From the NCBI RefSeq assembly GCF_900110705.1, contig NZ_FOEJ01000001.1, positions 503,501 to 567,500 on the forward strand: 64,000 bases of DNA, given 5' to 3'. Under the pieces are notes generated by a model. It was not told the DNA's origin. It ran no database searches and worked only from the letters and a program-made list of their open reading frames with translations. Every line of letters begins with the position of its first letter. Position 1 is the stretch's first letter. This DNA comes from Loktanella sp. DSM 29012. GTDB taxonomy: Bacteria > Pseudomonadota > Alphaproteobacteria > Rhodobacterales > Rhodobacteraceae. A program made the translations under genes and the position numbers. This document shows, piece by piece, positions 45,549 to 55,583 of this stretch.

Positions 45549-47258
45549 ATGACCGATGCATCCGGCCACATCGACGTGCGTGACCTGAACTCGGTGCGTC
45601 AGGCGGCCCAACAGCCACGATTGCTGTTGGGCGACGACTGGGTTGCGCCGCAATCGATGCTGGAACGCGAAATCGCGGATCGACGCAGGGGGCGGCATTT
45701 GTTGAACCTGCGCAGGTCTCCGATCGCGCGCAAGATCATCACGTTCAACCTCTTTGCCATGATCCTGCTGGTTGCCGGGGTCCTGTATATCAACCCGTCG
45801 CGCGAAAACCTCGCGTTTCAACGGGCCAATGGTCTGATCAGCGAGGCCGAACTGATCGCTGACGTGCTGGAGGTGCGGCTGCCGGCCTCTGCTGCCAGCA
45901 ACCTGAGCAGCGGAAATGGCCTTGATGTCGCGTTGACCTTGCAGGCTATCGCGCTGCGCGGTGGTATTGATGTCAATGTTTACAACACGACAGGGACGTT
46001 GGTCGCGCAGTCTGCCGGTGCGGTTTCGGATGCCATCGCTGACGATCGGACATTCATCCTCGACTTGTTCACTTCAATCTGGGGCGGGTTGCAGAAAATC
46101 GTGACCCCCGTCACCACGCAGATCAGCGATACGACACTGACTGCGGACGATATTGCGTCTGTGTTGTCAGACGGCACCGATTTGCGGACACTTCAGACCG
46201 TGTCGGGCACGAATTTTCTGGTTGTTACGCCGATCATGCAGGCCGGGCAGGCGATTGGCGTGGTATCTGTCAGTAGCGCCCCGGGCGAGCTGGACGCATT
46301 TCTGCGGCGTGAACGCGAGCAGGTCTTGCGGCTGTTTTTTGTCAGCATCCTGATCAGTGTCTCGCTCAGCCTTGTGCTTGCTTCGACCATCGCGAACCCT
46401 TTGGCTGATCTGGCGGCAGCCGCTGAACTGGGCCGGGACAAGAACGCGCGCAAGATCGCGCCGACCCGCATCCGCATTCCTGATCTGACAGCCCGCCCTG
46501 ACGAGATCGGGCGTTTGTCGGGCGCACTGCGCGGGATGGTTCAGGCGCTGTACGAAAGGATCGAAGGCAACGAGCAGTTCGCGGCTGACGTGGCTCACGA
46601 AATCAAGAACCCACTGGCATCCCTGCGGTCGGCCGTCGGCACGATGCGCGTGGCCAAACGCGACGATCAGCGCGAAACCCTGCTCAAGGTCATCGAGCAT
46701 GACGTCAACCGGCTGGATCGCCTGGTCAGCGATATTGCCAATGCATCGCGGCTTGATTCAGAACTGGTCAAGGAAGAAGAAGAAACCTTTGACCTGGTCA
46801 AGATGCTGGGCAACCTGAACGAGTTTCTGGCCAAGGAAGCCGCCGAGAAGAAGGTCGAATATATTTCCGATCTGCCGGATCAGCCGCTCCTTGTTCAAGG
46901 CCTCGAAGGTCGTCTGGCGCAGGTCTTTGTGAACCTGATCACCAACGCGATTTCGTTCTGCGAGGACGGCGACGCGATCCGCGTCTGGGTGCGCCGCCGC
47001 GAAAACCGCGTGTTGGTCGTTGTCGAAGATACCGGCCCCGGCATTCCCGACGGTGCGCTGAAAAAGATTTTCACTCGCTTCTATTCCGAACGCCCCGCGG
47101 GTCAGTTCGGAAACAACTCTGGCCTGGGACTGGCGATCAGCAAACAAATCGTCGAGGCGCATAACGGTGTGATCTGGGCCGAAAACATTCGCCCCACACA
47201 AGCCGACATCACGTCAGAGCCGCTGGGCGCGCGTTTTGTCGTCGGTCTTCCGATCTGA
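45549..47258 (+). CDS. chvG: Sensor histidine kinase ChvG
   Basis: A 569-residue membrane kinase. One membrane segment near 65-85, a periplasmic sensor of about 190 residues and a second segment near 265-285; then HAMP, the H-box FAADVAHEIKNPLASLRSAV near 344-363, and the ATPase domain with the N-box LITNAISF, DTGPGIP and SGLGLAIS. Start at ATG 45549. Unlike the stress-locus kinase of this window its ATP site is intact. Confidence 0.94.
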   Translation: MTDASGHIDVRDLNSVRQAAQQPRLLLGDDWVAPQSMLEREIADRRRGRHLLNLRRSPIARKIITFNLFAMILLVAGVLYINPSRENLAFQRANGLISEAELIADVLEVRLPASAASNLSSGNGLDVALTLQAIALRGGIDVNVYNTTGTLVAQSAGAVSDAIADDRTFILDLFTSIWGGLQKIVTPVTTQISDTTLTADDIASVLSDGTDLRTLQTVSGTNFLVVTPIMQAGQAIGVVSVSSAPGELDAFLRREREQVLRLFFVSILISVSLSLVLASTIANPLADLAAAAELGRDKNARKIAPTRIRIPDLTARPDEIGRLSGALRGMVQALYERIEGNEQFAADVAHEIKNPLASLRSAVGTMRVAKRDDQRETLLKVIEHDVNRLDRLVSDIANASRLDSELVKEEEETFDLVKMLGNLNEFLAKEAAEKKVEYISDLPDQPLLVQGLEGRLAQVFVNLITNAISFCEDGDAIRVWVRRRENRVLVVVEDTGPGIPDGALKKIFTRFYSERPAGQFGNNSGLGLAISKQIVEAHNGVIWAENIRPTQADITSEPLGARFVVGLPI

Positions 47259-47283
47259 TGCGCATCACGCGTCACGGCTGAGA

Positions 47284-47703
47284 ATGACAAGTGTACTCTT
47301 GCACGCCAGCAGTGTTGCGCTGGCTGGCCGCGCAATATTGATTGTCGGGGCGTCAGGGCGCGGCAAATCTGCGTTGGCAATCCAGCTGATGGCGCTGGGC
47401 GCAGGTTTGATTTCTGATGATGCGACGCGTGTCAGCCTGCGCGATGGTAGCCTGTTCGCCGCGGCCCCACCGCGCCTTGCCGGGTTGGTCGAGGCCCGTG
47501 GCATCGGTATTCTGTCGGTCCCAGCCGCGCTTTCGGCGCGGGTGGCGTTGATCGTGGACATGGACATCGATGAAACTGATCGCCTGCCACCGCGCCGCAC
47601 GCGAGAGGTGCTGGGTTGCGCACTGCCCTTGATCTACCGCGGTGACCCGACCACATTTGCCAGTGCATTAATTCTCTTGTTGCAGGGCCACCGCCATGCC
47701 TGA
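47284..47703 (+). CDS. hprK: HPr kinase/phosphorylase (short alphaproteobacterial form)
   Basis: Phosphorylates HPr on Ser46 and removes that phosphate. The 139-residue protein is the truncated alphaproteobacterial type: the P-loop [11 protein letters not shown] near 22-32, LISDDATRV near 43 and the signature [16 protein letters not shown]. The N-terminal domain of Gram-positive HprK is missing, which is normal in this class. It overlaps rapZ by 8 bases. Confidence 0.92.
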   Translation: MTSVLLHASSVALAGRAILIVGASGRGKSALAIQLMALGAGLISDDATRVSLRDGSLFAAAPPRLAGLVEARGIGILSVPAALSARVALIVDMDIDETDRLPPRRTREVLGCALPLIYRGDPTTFASALILLLQGHRHA

Positions 47704-48622
47704 CCTCGCCGACACGCCGCTTCAGACCGATCGCAGTGTGCAGACGCTGTTGGTGACCGGGCCGTCCGGCGCGGGCCGGTCAACCACGATCAATGCTCTC
47801 GAAGACATCGGTTTCGAGGTGATCGACAACCTGCCGCTTTCGCTGTTGCCGATCCTGCTGAGGCGCAAGGCAAAGGTGCCTCTGGCGCTGGTTCTGGACG
47901 TCAGGAACCGCGATTTCAGTGTCGACGCCTTGATCGGGGCCATCGATCAGCTGACGCTGGATCTTGGTGATGCGGGGCAGGTTCTCTATCTGGATGCCGA
48001 AAACGCGGTTCTCGAACGCCGCTATTCAGAGACACGCCGCCATCATCCGATGGCCCCGGCTGGCCCGCCACTGGTCGGCATTACCGCCGAAAAAGAGCTG
48101 CTGGCCCCGATCCGCGCGCGTGCTGACCAGTTGATCGACACCTCACACATGAGTCCCCACGACCTGAGGGCCGAGATCGAGGGACACTTTGCCCCCGGAC
48201 AGGGCAAGCTGCTGGGGGTGTCGGTGCATTCCTTTTCCTACAAACGCGGGCTGCCGCGGGGCCTGGACATGGTTCTGGATTGCCGTTTTCTGCGGAATCC
48301 GCATTGGGACGCTGCATTGCGCCCGCTGGATGGCCGGGACGCCAGTGTGGCAACCTACGTCGGCCAGGATCCGCGCGCGGATGAATTCTTTGGTCGGGTC
48401 AACGATCTCGTTGCGCTCTTGCTGCCCGCGCACAAGGACGAGGGACGGGCGCATCTGGCAATCGGTTTCGGCTGTACCGGAGGACAACACAGATCCGTTG
48501 CCATGGCCGAAAGACTCGCCACGTCCCTTGCGCAGGCGGGCTGGCCCGTGTCTATTCGCCACCGAGAGTTGGAGCGTCGCGCACAGGCTGGCGTCGGCAC
48601 AAATCAAGGATCGTCAACTTGA
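47696..48622 (+). CDS. rapZ: RNase adapter protein RapZ (YvcJ family)
   Basis: A 308-residue nucleotide-binding protein. Walker A reads [10 protein letters not shown] near 22-31, with Arg in place of the usual Lys, a common form in alphaproteobacteria, and the C-terminal domain has [10 protein letters not shown] near 259-268. In enterobacteria RapZ controls GlmS synthesis through sRNAs; in alphaproteobacteria its role is less clear. Embedded between hprK and the EIIA gene, each overlapping. Confidence 0.92.
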   Translation: MPDLADTPLQTDRSVQTLLVTGPSGAGRSTTINALEDIGFEVIDNLPLSLLPILLRRKAKVPLALVLDVRNRDFSVDALIGAIDQLTLDLGDAGQVLYLDAENAVLERRYSETRRHHPMAPAGPPLVGITAEKELLAPIRARADQLIDTSHMSPHDLRAEIEGHFAPGQGKLLGVSVHSFSYKRGLPRGLDMVLDCRFLRNPHWDAALRPLDGRDASVATYVGQDPRADEFFGRVNDLVALLLPAHKDEGRAHLAIGFGCTGGQHRSVAMAERLATSLAQAGWPVSIRHRELERRAQAGVGTNQGSST

Positions 48623-49011
48623 TCGGTATCGTGATCGTTGCACATGGCAATCTGGCCAAGGAATACCTTTTGGCCGTCGAACATGTCGTGGGCCGTCAGG
48701 ATGGCATGATCGCGGTCACCATCGGCCCCGAGGACGACCGTGCGGCCAAGCAGCAGGAAATCTGCATCGCCGCCGATGACGTTGATACCGGTGACGGTGT
48801 CGTCGTGGTCACGGATATGTTCGGCGGTTCGCCCAGCAATCTGTCACTGCGTGCGTGCAGCGTCGACAACCGCCAGATCCTCTATGGTGCGAACCTGCCC
48901 ATGTTGATCAAGCTCGCGAAATCCCGTCGCAAATCAGTGCCGGACGCCGTCAGCGCGGCCATCGACGCGGCACATCGATATATCAACGCGCACAGCGTAG
49001 GACCAAAATAA
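48619..49011 (+). CDS. PTS EIIA, mannose-type
   Basis: A 130-residue EIIA-Man-like domain protein that takes phosphate from HPr. The phospho-acceptor His is in IVAHGNLA near residue 9, and [15 protein letters not shown] follows near 58-72. No EIIB or EIIC is present, so it is part of a regulatory, non-transporting PTS. Start is TTG 48619, overlapping the rapZ stop (TTGA). Confidence 0.9.
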   Translation: MIGIVIVAHGNLAKEYLLAVEHVVGRQDGMIAVTIGPEDDRAAKQQEICIAADDVDTGDGVVVVTDMFGGSPSNLSLRACSVDNRQILYGANLPMLIKLAKSRRKSVPDAVSAAIDAAHRYINAHSVGPK

Positions 49012-49012
49012 T

Positions 49013-49282
49013 ATGGCCAGCCGACATCTGGAAATCACGAACATCAAGGGCCTGCACGCCCGCGCATCGGCCAAGCTGGTCGAGGTGGTGGAAAACCACG
49101 ATGCGACGGCTGTGGTGCGCAAGGATGGCATGAATGCCGGTGGCGACAGCATCATGGGTCTGCTCATGCTGGCGGCAACAATCGGAACGTCGATCGAGGT
49201 CGAAACCAGCGGTCCGGAGGCTGACAAGCTGATGGATGCCATTGACGCCCTCGTTCGCGATAAATTCGGTGAAGGTGACTGA
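49013..49282 (+). CDS. ptsH: Phosphocarrier protein HPr
   Basis: 89 residues with phosphorylation site H15 in KGLHARASAKL and the regulatory S46 in GGDSIMG, the target of HprK encoded upstream. Passes phosphate from enzyme I (not in the window) to EIIA. ATG 49013 comes one base after the EIIA stop. Confidence 0.95.
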   Translation: MASRHLEITNIKGLHARASAKLVEVVENHDATAVVRKDGMNAGGDSIMGLLMLAATIGTSIEVETSGPEADKLMDAIDALVRDKFGEGD

Positions 49283-50165
49283 AGCCGTACCGGACCAGCC
49301 GCGCAGATCCGACACGGTCGCCTATGACCGTCGCGCGCTCAGCTATGCCGCGTCATTTGACAGCCCGGCCCGTCGGGCGTTTGTGCGGGGCGTGGAATGG
49401 CTGACGGGCAAGTTGGTCGTGCTGCGTATGGTGCGGACATTCGAACAAATGGGGCCTGTAACCGGACTGGGATTCTGGCAGGCTGCCTTGCAGGCGCAAG
49501 GCATTACGATCACCACCCCGGCCGAACAGATCGCACGGATTCCGGACTCGGGTCCTGTTGTTCTGGTGGCAAACCATCCGCACGGCATGGTCGATGGCAT
49601 GGCGTTGGCCGCGCTGATCGGTCAGCGTCGCGATGATTTCAGAATCCTCAGTAGATCGCTGTTGGCAGGACTTGATGCAGAGGCCGCGCGTTACATGATC
49701 CCAGTTCCGTTCCCCGATCATCCCGACGCGCATCTGGACATGATCGCAATGCGCCGTGCGGCAATGGCGCATCTGGCAGACGGCGGTCTCATCACTCTTT
49801 TTCCGGCTGGCGTTGTTGCGACGTCGGACAGCCTGCTGGGGCCTGCAATCGAGGCCGACTGGAAGGTTTTTACCGCAAAGATGATCCGACTGTCGGGGGC
49901 AACGGTCGTGCCGTGCTATTTCCCCGGTGCCAATTCGCGTGCCTATCAGATTGCGAACCGCATCTCGCCATTACTGCGTCAAAGTCTGCTGCTGCATGAA
50001 ATCGTACGTCTGCGAAATACTGCGATGGCACCGGTTATCGGCGCCCCAATTCCATTTGCACAGCTCGCGCCCCGCCTGGGTGATCCGCGCAGCCTGATGT
50101 CATGGCTGCGTGCGCAGACACTGGCGCTGGGTCAGCGGGTCGGAACGGGCACGTCACCGCGATAG
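49275..50165 (+). CDS. Lysophospholipid-type acyltransferase
   Basis: A PlsC-family acyltransferase of about 296 residues. The acceptor motif is NHPHGMVDG near 95-103, an H-to-D variant with one more residue than the usual HX4D, and LFPAGV near 175 is the second motif. It probably acylates a lysolipid in the inner membrane. The start is uncertain: GTG 49275 and GTG 49269 both overlap the HPr gene, and no clear ribosome site is seen. The end overlaps the convergent dehydrogenase gene by 34 bases. Confidence 0.82.
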   Translation: MTEAVPDQPRRSDTVAYDRRALSYAASFDSPARRAFVRGVEWLTGKLVVLRMVRTFEQMGPVTGLGFWQAALQAQGITITTPAEQIARIPDSGPVVLVANHPHGMVDGMALAALIGQRRDDFRILSRSLLAGLDAEAARYMIPVPFPDHPDAHLDMIAMRRAAMAHLADGGLITLFPAGVVATSDSLLGPAIEADWKVFTAKMIRLSGATVVPCYFPGANSRAYQIANRISPLLRQSLLLHEIVRLRNTAMAPVIGAPIPFAQLAPRLGDPRSLMSWLRAQTLALGQRVGTGTSPR

Positions 50166-51007
50166 TCATAGAAACCGCGTTTGGATTTGCGACCCAACCA
50201 GCCTGCTTCGACATATTTGGTCAGCAGGGGGCAGGGGCGGTATTTCGTGTCGGCCAGCCCGTCATGCAGCACATTCATGATCGCAAGGCAGGTATCCAAC
50301 CCGATGAAATCCGCCAGTTCCAGTGGCCCCATCGGGTGATTGGCCCCCAGTTTCAGGGATGTGTCTATGGATTGCACCGACCCCACGCCCTCGTACAGGG
50401 TATAGATCGCTTCGTTGATCATCGGCATCAGGATGCGGTTCACGATAAAGGCGGGGAAATCCTCTGACGCGGTGCTGGTTTTCCCCAGGCGTTCCACGAC
50501 CTGTTCGCAGGCGGCAAAGGTGTCCTGATCGGTGGCGATACCGCGGATCAATTCCACAAGCTGCATGATCGGCACCGGGTTCATGAAGTGGAACCCCATG
50601 AATTTTTCGGGCCGGTCGGTGCGGCTGGCCAGGCGGGTGATCGAAATAGATGACGTGTTCGATGTCAGGATCGTGTCGGGTTTGATATGCGGGATCAGAT
50701 CCTCGAAAATCGCTTGCTTGATCGTCTCGCGTTCCGTTGCGGCCTCGATGATAAGATCCGCGCTGCCCAAATTGGTCAGCTTGGGGGTCGTGGTGATCCG
50801 CTTCATCGCGGCGACCTTGTCCGCATCGCTGATCATGTCGCGCGTGACCTGCCGCGTGAGGTTGCGGTCAATCAAGGCGACGGCCTTGGTCAAGGCATCC
50901 TCGCTGACATCGGTCAGCAGAACGTCATAGCCTGCGACCGCGAAAACATGCGCAATCCCATTACCCATCTGACCGGCACCGACGATTCCGACTTGTTCGA
51001 TTGCCAT
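50132..51007 (-). CDS. 3-hydroxybutyryl-CoA dehydrogenase
   Basis: A 291-residue NAD(P)-dependent dehydrogenase of the HAD/FadB-N family for hydroxybutyryl-CoA and acetoacetyl-CoA. Rossmann motif GIVGAGQMGNGIA near 6-18, GFHFMNPVPIMQLVELIRG (catalytic His) near 138-156, and the end KSKRGFYDYRG. Start at ATG 51007 with GGGGTGA upstream; an earlier frame has no support. Works near acetyl-CoA/PHB and the ethylmalonyl-CoA pathway. Confidence 0.93.
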   Translation of the reverse strand: MAIEQVGIVGAGQMGNGIAHVFAVAGYDVLLTDVSEDALTKAVALIDRNLTRQVTRDMISDADKVAAMKRITTTPKLTNLGSADLIIEAATERETIKQAIFEDLIPHIKPDTILTSNTSSISITRLASRTDRPEKFMGFHFMNPVPIMQLVELIRGIATDQDTFAACEQVVERLGKTSTASEDFPAFIVNRILMPMINEAIYTLYEGVGSVQSIDTSLKLGANHPMGPLELADFIGLDTCLAIMNVLHDGLADTKYRPCPLLTKYVEAGWLGRKSKRGFYDYRGDVPVPTR

Positions 51008-51153
51008 CAATTCACCCCAGCTGCTTTGGCGTACCATAGGCTGTGGTGGCTACTGCCTTCAAGGCATCATGGCTGACGCATCCGCCTTAGGGATTTGGCA
51101 ATGGGTTTGCCCCAGTCTGGCAAAAGTTGTTGCTGGGCGAACGGGATCTGCCG

Positions 51154-52005
51154 ATGAAACAGGATGTGTTCGATACGGAAAATCTGGACAGGTTATCGTG
51201 TCGATATGGCATGTCGCGGCTGCAATGCCGCGGCCCGCAACGCAGTCTGGACGGGGATTACATCGCATTTGTGGGTGGGACGGAAACCTATGGCAAACTG
51301 ATCGACCAGCCATTTCCGGCCCGTGTGGAACATCTGGTGGGCATGACATGCGTGAATTTCGGATGTGTCAACGCGGGTGTCGATGCCTTTGTCAACGATC
51401 CGACTGTCATGCGGGCCTGCGCACAGGCGCGGATGACAGTCGTTCAGGTGATGGGGGCCAACTACCTGTCCAACCGTTTCTATTCGGTTCATCCGCGCCG
51501 AAATGACCGGTTCTTGCGGGCGTCCACCGTCTTGCAGGCCATCTATCCAGAGGTGGATTTTTCGAATTTCACCTTTACGCGGCACATGTTGGGTGACTTG
51601 CTGGACAAATGCGCCGACCGGTTTGACATCGTCGTCAGCGAACTGCGTGCGGCCTGGGTGGCACGCATGCAAAGTCTGCTGGGACAAATCGGACCGAATG
51701 CGGTCCTGCTGTGGTTTTCGACCGAAACGCCAGATGACACGCCCTGGCAGGAACGTTCAGCCTTGCTGAGTGCGGAACCGTTGTTCGTGAACGCCACCAT
51801 GATTGATGCTTTGCGTCCGCTGGTGCACGACCTGGTAGTTGTCCAGCCGCCGCGCCGGGGTGGTCCTGTCGGAATGCGCGGCATGTTTTTTTCGGCACAA
51901 CAGCGTCAGGCCGTATCGGAACTGATGGGTCCTTCTGCCCATGCGGATGCAACTGTTGCACTGACACAAAAACTGGGGGCCTTGCTGGGCGTCACCACCA
52001 CATGA
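51154..52005 (+). CDS. DUF6473 family protein
   Basis: A 283-residue protein matching DUF6473 proteins of Rhodobacteraceae. Recognisable stretches: RYGMSRLQCRGPQRSLDG near 17-34, IAFVGGTETYGKLI, NFGCVNAGVDAF and QVMGANYLSNRFYSVHPRRND. Soluble, no signal peptide. An SGNH-like or sulfotransferase-neighbour role is sometimes seen for such genes, but nothing here proves a function. Confidence 0.75.
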   Translation: MKQDVFDTENLDRLSCRYGMSRLQCRGPQRSLDGDYIAFVGGTETYGKLIDQPFPARVEHLVGMTCVNFGCVNAGVDAFVNDPTVMRACAQARMTVVQVMGANYLSNRFYSVHPRRNDRFLRASTVLQAIYPEVDFSNFTFTRHMLGDLLDKCADRFDIVVSELRAAWVARMQSLLGQIGPNAVLLWFSTETPDDTPWQERSALLSAEPLFVNATMIDALRPLVHDLVVVQPPRRGGPVGMRGMFFSAQQRQAVSELMGPSAHADATVALTQKLGALLGVTTT

Positions 52006-52035
52006 AAAAGGGGCGCACCGTTCCCGGCACGCCCC
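52005..52035 (-). terminator. Terminator after etfA
   Basis: Minus strand GGGGCG (52035-52030) ... CGCCCC (52015-52010), extended by an inner stem with two wobble pairs to a GGAA tetraloop, then TTTTT (52009-52005). It overlaps the stop of the convergent DUF6473 gene. Confidence 0.75.
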
Positions 52036-52059
52036 CTTGGGACACTGATGGCAGTGAAC

Positions 52060-52986
52060 CTACAATTTGCCGGTCAACTCGGGCACGGCGTCAAACAGAT
52101 CCGCGACAAGTCCATAGTCGGCAACCTGAAAGATCGGTGCTTCTTCGTCCTTGTTGATCGCCACGATGATCTTGCTGTCCTTCATACCGGCAAGGTGCTG
52201 GATCGCACCGGAAATGCCGACAGCAACATACAGATCAGGTGCCACGACCTTGCCTGTCTGACCAACCTGCCAGTCGTTCGGCGCGTAGCCGGAATCAACC
52301 GCCGCGCGCGATGCGCCAACGGCGGCACCCAACGTATCGGCCAGTTTCTCGATCATCGCAAAGTCTTCTTCGGACCCGACGCCACGGCCGCCGGACACAA
52401 CGATACCGGCGCTGGTCAGTTCGGGGCGGTCGCTCTCTGCGACCTTGTCCTCGATCCATGTCGACAGGTCGGATGCGTTTGCACCGTCGATGTTTTCGAC
52501 GGCTGCGGACCCGTTCATACCGGCGGCGTCGAATCCGGCTGTGCGGATCGTCATGACCTTTTTGGCATCAGCGGATTTCACTGTTTGCACGGCGTTGCCC
52601 GCATAGATCGGACGTTCGAACGTGTCGGCGTCAACCACGCCAGTCATCTCGGAAATGATCTGCACGTCCAGCAGGGCCGCCACACGTGGCATGACGTTTT
52701 TCGCATCCGTCGTGCCCGGTGCAGCGATATGGCTGTAGTCGGCGGCCAGTTTCACGATCAGGTCCGCAGTCGGTTCCGCCAGGCGGTGACCAAGTGCTGC
52801 ATCCTCGGCGCAGAGCACGCGAGCCACGCCGTCGATCTTGGCCGCATCGGCGGCGGCGGCACTGGCAGAGGCACCAGCGCACAGCACGGTCACATCGCCC
52901 AGACCGGCGACAGCGGACACGGCCTTGCCTGTCGCATCAACGTTCAGTGCACCATCGGTCACTTCGGCAATCAGAAGAACAGCCAT
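52060..52986 (-). CDS. etfA: Electron transfer flavoprotein alpha subunit
   Basis: 308 residues with FAD-binding [14 protein letters not shown] near 197-210, then [13 protein letters not shown] and [12 protein letters not shown] near 266-277. With EtfB it carries electrons from acyl-CoA dehydrogenases (such as Mcd of this window) to the quinone pool. Start ATG 52986 shares one base with the etfB stop (TAATG). Confidence 0.95.
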   Translation of the reverse strand: MAVLLIAEVTDGALNVDATGKAVSAVAGLGDVTVLCAGASASAAAADAAKIDGVARVLCAEDAALGHRLAEPTADLIVKLAADYSHIAAPGTTDAKNVMPRVAALLDVQIISEMTGVVDADTFERPIYAGNAVQTVKSADAKKVMTIRTAGFDAAGMNGSAAVENIDGANASDLSTWIEDKVAESDRPELTSAGIVVSGGRGVGSEEDFAMIEKLADTLGAAVGASRAAVDSGYAPNDWQVGQTGKVVAPDLYVAVGISGAIQHLAGMKDSKIIVAINKDEEAPIFQVADYGLVADLFDAVPELTGKL

Positions 52987-53744
52987 TACACAGCCCCCGC
53001 TTCTTTGAGTTTTTCGACAAGTTCATCGACAGATTTCACCATGATCCCGGCGGCACGTTCTGCGGGTTCGGTCGTTTTGATGATTTCCAGACGCGGGCTG
53101 ACGTCGACGCCGTAGTCGGCAGGTGTCTTTTCATCCAGCGGTTTTTTCTTGGCCTTCATGATGTTCGGCAGCGACGCGTAGCGCGGTTCGTTCAGGCGCA
53201 GATCGACGGTCACGATGGTCGGCATCTTGACCTTGATGGTCTGCAATCCGCCATCGACCTCACGCGTGACGGTGGCGTGATCGCCGTCAACATCGACCTT
53301 GGACGCAAAGGTCGCTTGCGACCAGCCCAAGATCGCCGCCAGCATCTGGCCCGTCGCGTTCATGTCGTTGTCGATCGCCTGCTTGCCGCACAGCACGAGG
53401 CCGGGCTGCTCTTCGTCGACGATCCCCTTGAGGATCTTGGCGACGGCCAGCGGTTCGATGTCGTTGTGCACATCGTCAGACGCCAGCACGAGGATCGCAC
53501 GGTCAGCGCCCATTGCGAGGGCGGTGCGCAGCGTTTCCTGGCACTGCTTGACGCCGATGGATACGGCGACGACCTCTTCGACCTTGCCTGCCTCGCGCAG
53601 ACGGATCGCCTCTTCGACGGCGATCTCATCGAACGGGTTCATCGACATTTTGACGTTGGCCAGATCGACACCCGAACCGTCCGCCTTGACGCGGACCTTT
53701 ACGTTATAGTCGATGACGCGTTTGACCGGTACCAGCACCTTCAT
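52986..53744 (-). CDS. etfB: Electron transfer flavoprotein beta subunit
   Basis: 252 residues with [20 protein letters not shown] at the start, [18 protein letters not shown] near 34-51 and the AMP-site region [19 protein letters not shown] near 118-136. It precedes etfA on the same strand with one base of overlap. The 140 bases upstream hold no further gene; the promoter was not resolved. Confidence 0.95.
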   Translation of the reverse strand: MKVLVPVKRVIDYNVKVRVKADGSGVDLANVKMSMNPFDEIAVEEAIRLREAGKVEEVVAVSIGVKQCQETLRTALAMGADRAILVLASDDVHNDIEPLAVAKILKGIVDEEQPGLVLCGKQAIDNDMNATGQMLAAILGWSQATFASKVDVDGDHATVTREVDGGLQTIKVKMPTIVTVDLRLNEPRYASLPNIMKAKKKPLDEKTPADYGVDVSPRLEIIKTTEPAERAAGIMVKSVDELVEKLKEAGAV

Positions 53745-53884
53745 CGCGGCTCACTCCCATGCAATTTTATCTCGCACCTTTGAGATAACGACAGGGCACA
53801 AATTACAATAGGACAAAGCGCCGTTTCGCGTTTCGGACGCGACGTTGTTTACGCGCACGTCAACGAATGTGGGCGTTTGCGGTC

Positions 53885-54457
53885 CTAGCGGTTTGCGCCC
53901 GGCACCCACAAAACGTCGTCGCGGCCATCGTCGTTGGCGATGCGGCTTGCCTGAAAAAACCAGTCCGACAGCCGGTTGAGGTATTTGGTGGCTGCCGGAT
54001 TGACGTCCTCGGCCGCAGCCAGTTCGACGCACAGACGTTCGGCGCGGCGGCTGACGGTGCGGCACAGATGCAGATGCGCCGACAGGGCAGACCCACCCGG
54101 CAGGACAAAACTGCGCAGCGGTTCGACCGCTTGGGTCATCGCGTCGATTTCCTGTTCCAGACGGTCAACCTGCGCATCGCTCATGCGCAGCGGCGGATAT
54201 TCTGCCTTGGCGTCGTTGGCCATGTCCGGGCGGCACAGGTCGGCCCCCAGATCGAACAGGTCATTCTGGATGCGCGCCAGCTGCGCGTCGACATCGCCGC
54301 TGGCATGCAGGCGGGCCATCCCGACAGTGGCGTTCACCTCGTCCACAGTGCCGTAGGCGTTGACGCGATCCGCGTATTTCGGAACGCGTGTGCCATTGCC
54401 CAACGCGGTATCACCCTTGTCGCCGGTGCGGGTGTAGATCTTGTTCAATACGACCAT
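53885..54457 (-). CDS. Cob(I)alamin adenosyltransferase, PduO type
   Basis: Makes adenosylcobalamin from cob(I)alamin and ATP. 190 residues with the N-terminal NKIYTRTGDKGDTALG near 5-20 (ATP site), YGTVDEVNA near 35-43 and the RLCVELAAAEDVNPAATKYLNRLSDWFF-type C-terminal helix (about 141-168). Adenosyl-B12 is needed by ethylmalonyl-CoA and methylmalonyl-CoA mutases, which agrees with mcd here. Two bases after the twin-helix gene. Confidence 0.94.
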   Translation of the reverse strand: MVVLNKIYTRTGDKGDTALGNGTRVPKYADRVNAYGTVDEVNATVGMARLHASGDVDAQLARIQNDLFDLGADLCRPDMANDAKAEYPPLRMSDAQVDRLEQEIDAMTQAVEPLRSFVLPGGSALSAHLHLCRTVSRRAERLCVELAAAEDVNPAATKYLNRLSDWFFQASRIANDDGRDDVLWVPGANR

Positions 54458-54459
54458 GT

Positions 54460-54663
54460 TCAGTTGCCTCCACGCAGAAATACGAACAGCAGAATCAGCA
54501 GCACCGCAACGAACTGTGCGCCGATCCGCCAGCGCATGATCTTGTTTGCGTTGCGTCGGTTGAATTCGCCGCCCTTGCCAAAGGACCCGACACCCAGAAT
54601 CAGGATGCCCAGCACGATCAGGCAGGCGAGGGCTGCGAGGAGAAAGAGGGGATCACTGGCCAT
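54460..54663 (-). CDS. Twin transmembrane helix small protein
   Basis: A 67-residue protein with two membrane helices (about 6-25 and 47-64) joined by a basic loop FGKGGEFNRRNANKIMRWR. It matches the HIG1-like 'twin transmembrane helix small protein' family of alphaproteobacteria, possibly linked to respiratory complexes. Function unknown. Upstream of the adenosyltransferase gene in the same operon. Confidence 0.85.
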   Translation of the reverse strand: MASDPLFLLAALACLIVLGILILGVGSFGKGGEFNRRNANKIMRWRIGAQFVAVLLILLFVFLRGGN

Positions 54664-54720
54664 GGGCGCTCCTATCGTTGTAGCCCGGACATAGCAGGCA
54701 CATCGTCAAAGACCAGCGGA

Positions 54721-55545
54721 TCATCCGCGCGAAATCACCGCATCCAGCAGTCGCGTGGACAGCATCCGGCGCGCGATGCCTGCAAAATAGGTCGGTGTTG
54801 TCACGTAATAGCGTGGTTTCGGGCGCGGGTGTTCAAGCGCGTGGCGCAGCTTGGCGGTCACGGCGCTGGCGGGCAGTTGGAACTTGTCGGCACCGTCGTG
54901 ATACAGCCGCTGTTTCAGCGCGTCGTACTGCGTCCGGCGGGCCGAATTTTCGGTATCGAACCAGCGCTCGAAGTGCGGGATCGCGTTTTCGCGGATGCGG
55001 CTGGCGATCGGGCCGGGTTCCAGCAGGATGACCTTGATCGGGGTGTCAGCCATTTCCAGCCGCAGCACGTCGGTCAGTCCTTCCAGCGCGAATTTAGTGG
55101 CGACATAGGCACCACGCCATTTCATGCCCACCAGCCCCAGAACAGACGAACAGTTCACGATGCGGCCATGTCCCTGCGCCCGCATGACCGGGATGACCTG
55201 CACGGTCAGGTCATGCACGCCGAACAGATTGGTCTGGAAAATCGCCTCCAGCCCGCCGCGCGGCAAATCCTCGACTGCGCCGGGGCAGGCAAAGGCACCG
55301 TTGTTGTACAGCGCATCCAGCGTGCCGCCCGTGGCGTCCAGCACCGCGGCCAGTCCGTCGCGGATGGTCTGCGGATCGGCATAGTCGATCAACGGTGCAT
55401 CAAAGCCCATGCCGCGCAAGCGGTCGCAATCCGATTGTTTGCGGCACGATGCAAACACCCGCCAGCCTGCGTCGCGCAGACCAATCGCTGCATCATAGCC
55501 TATGCCGGACGAACAGCCTGTGATGAGGACGGTTTTTTGCGTCAT
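54721..55545 (-). CDS. Short-chain dehydrogenase/reductase
   Basis: A 274-residue classical SDR. Nucleotide motif TGCSSGIG near 8-15, NNGAF near 84-88 and the active site Tyr-Lys pair in GAYVATKFALEG near 145-156, with the preceding Ser in NCSSVLG. Substrate unknown. Start at ATG 55545, where SDR homology begins; a longer frame into the SH3 gene spacer is not needed. The ribosome site is weak. Confidence 0.88.
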   Translation of the reverse strand: MTQKTVLITGCSSGIGYDAAIGLRDAGWRVFASCRKQSDCDRLRGMGFDAPLIDYADPQTIRDGLAAVLDATGGTLDALYNNGAFACPGAVEDLPRGGLEAIFQTNLFGVHDLTVQVIPVMRAQGHGRIVNCSSVLGLVGMKWRGAYVATKFALEGLTDVLRLEMADTPIKVILLEPGPIASRIRENAIPHFERWFDTENSARRTQYDALKQRLYHDGADKFQLPASAVTAKLRHALEHPRPKPRYYVTTPTYFAGIARRMLSTRLLDAVISRG

Positions 55546-55583
55546 GCCGCTTGATGCCGGGACAACAGTCGCGGCGCAAGGGG

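Noticed and set aside
52048-53783. Two plus-strand frames opposite etfA/etfB
   Set aside because: They are complementary to well-supported etf genes and show no domain.
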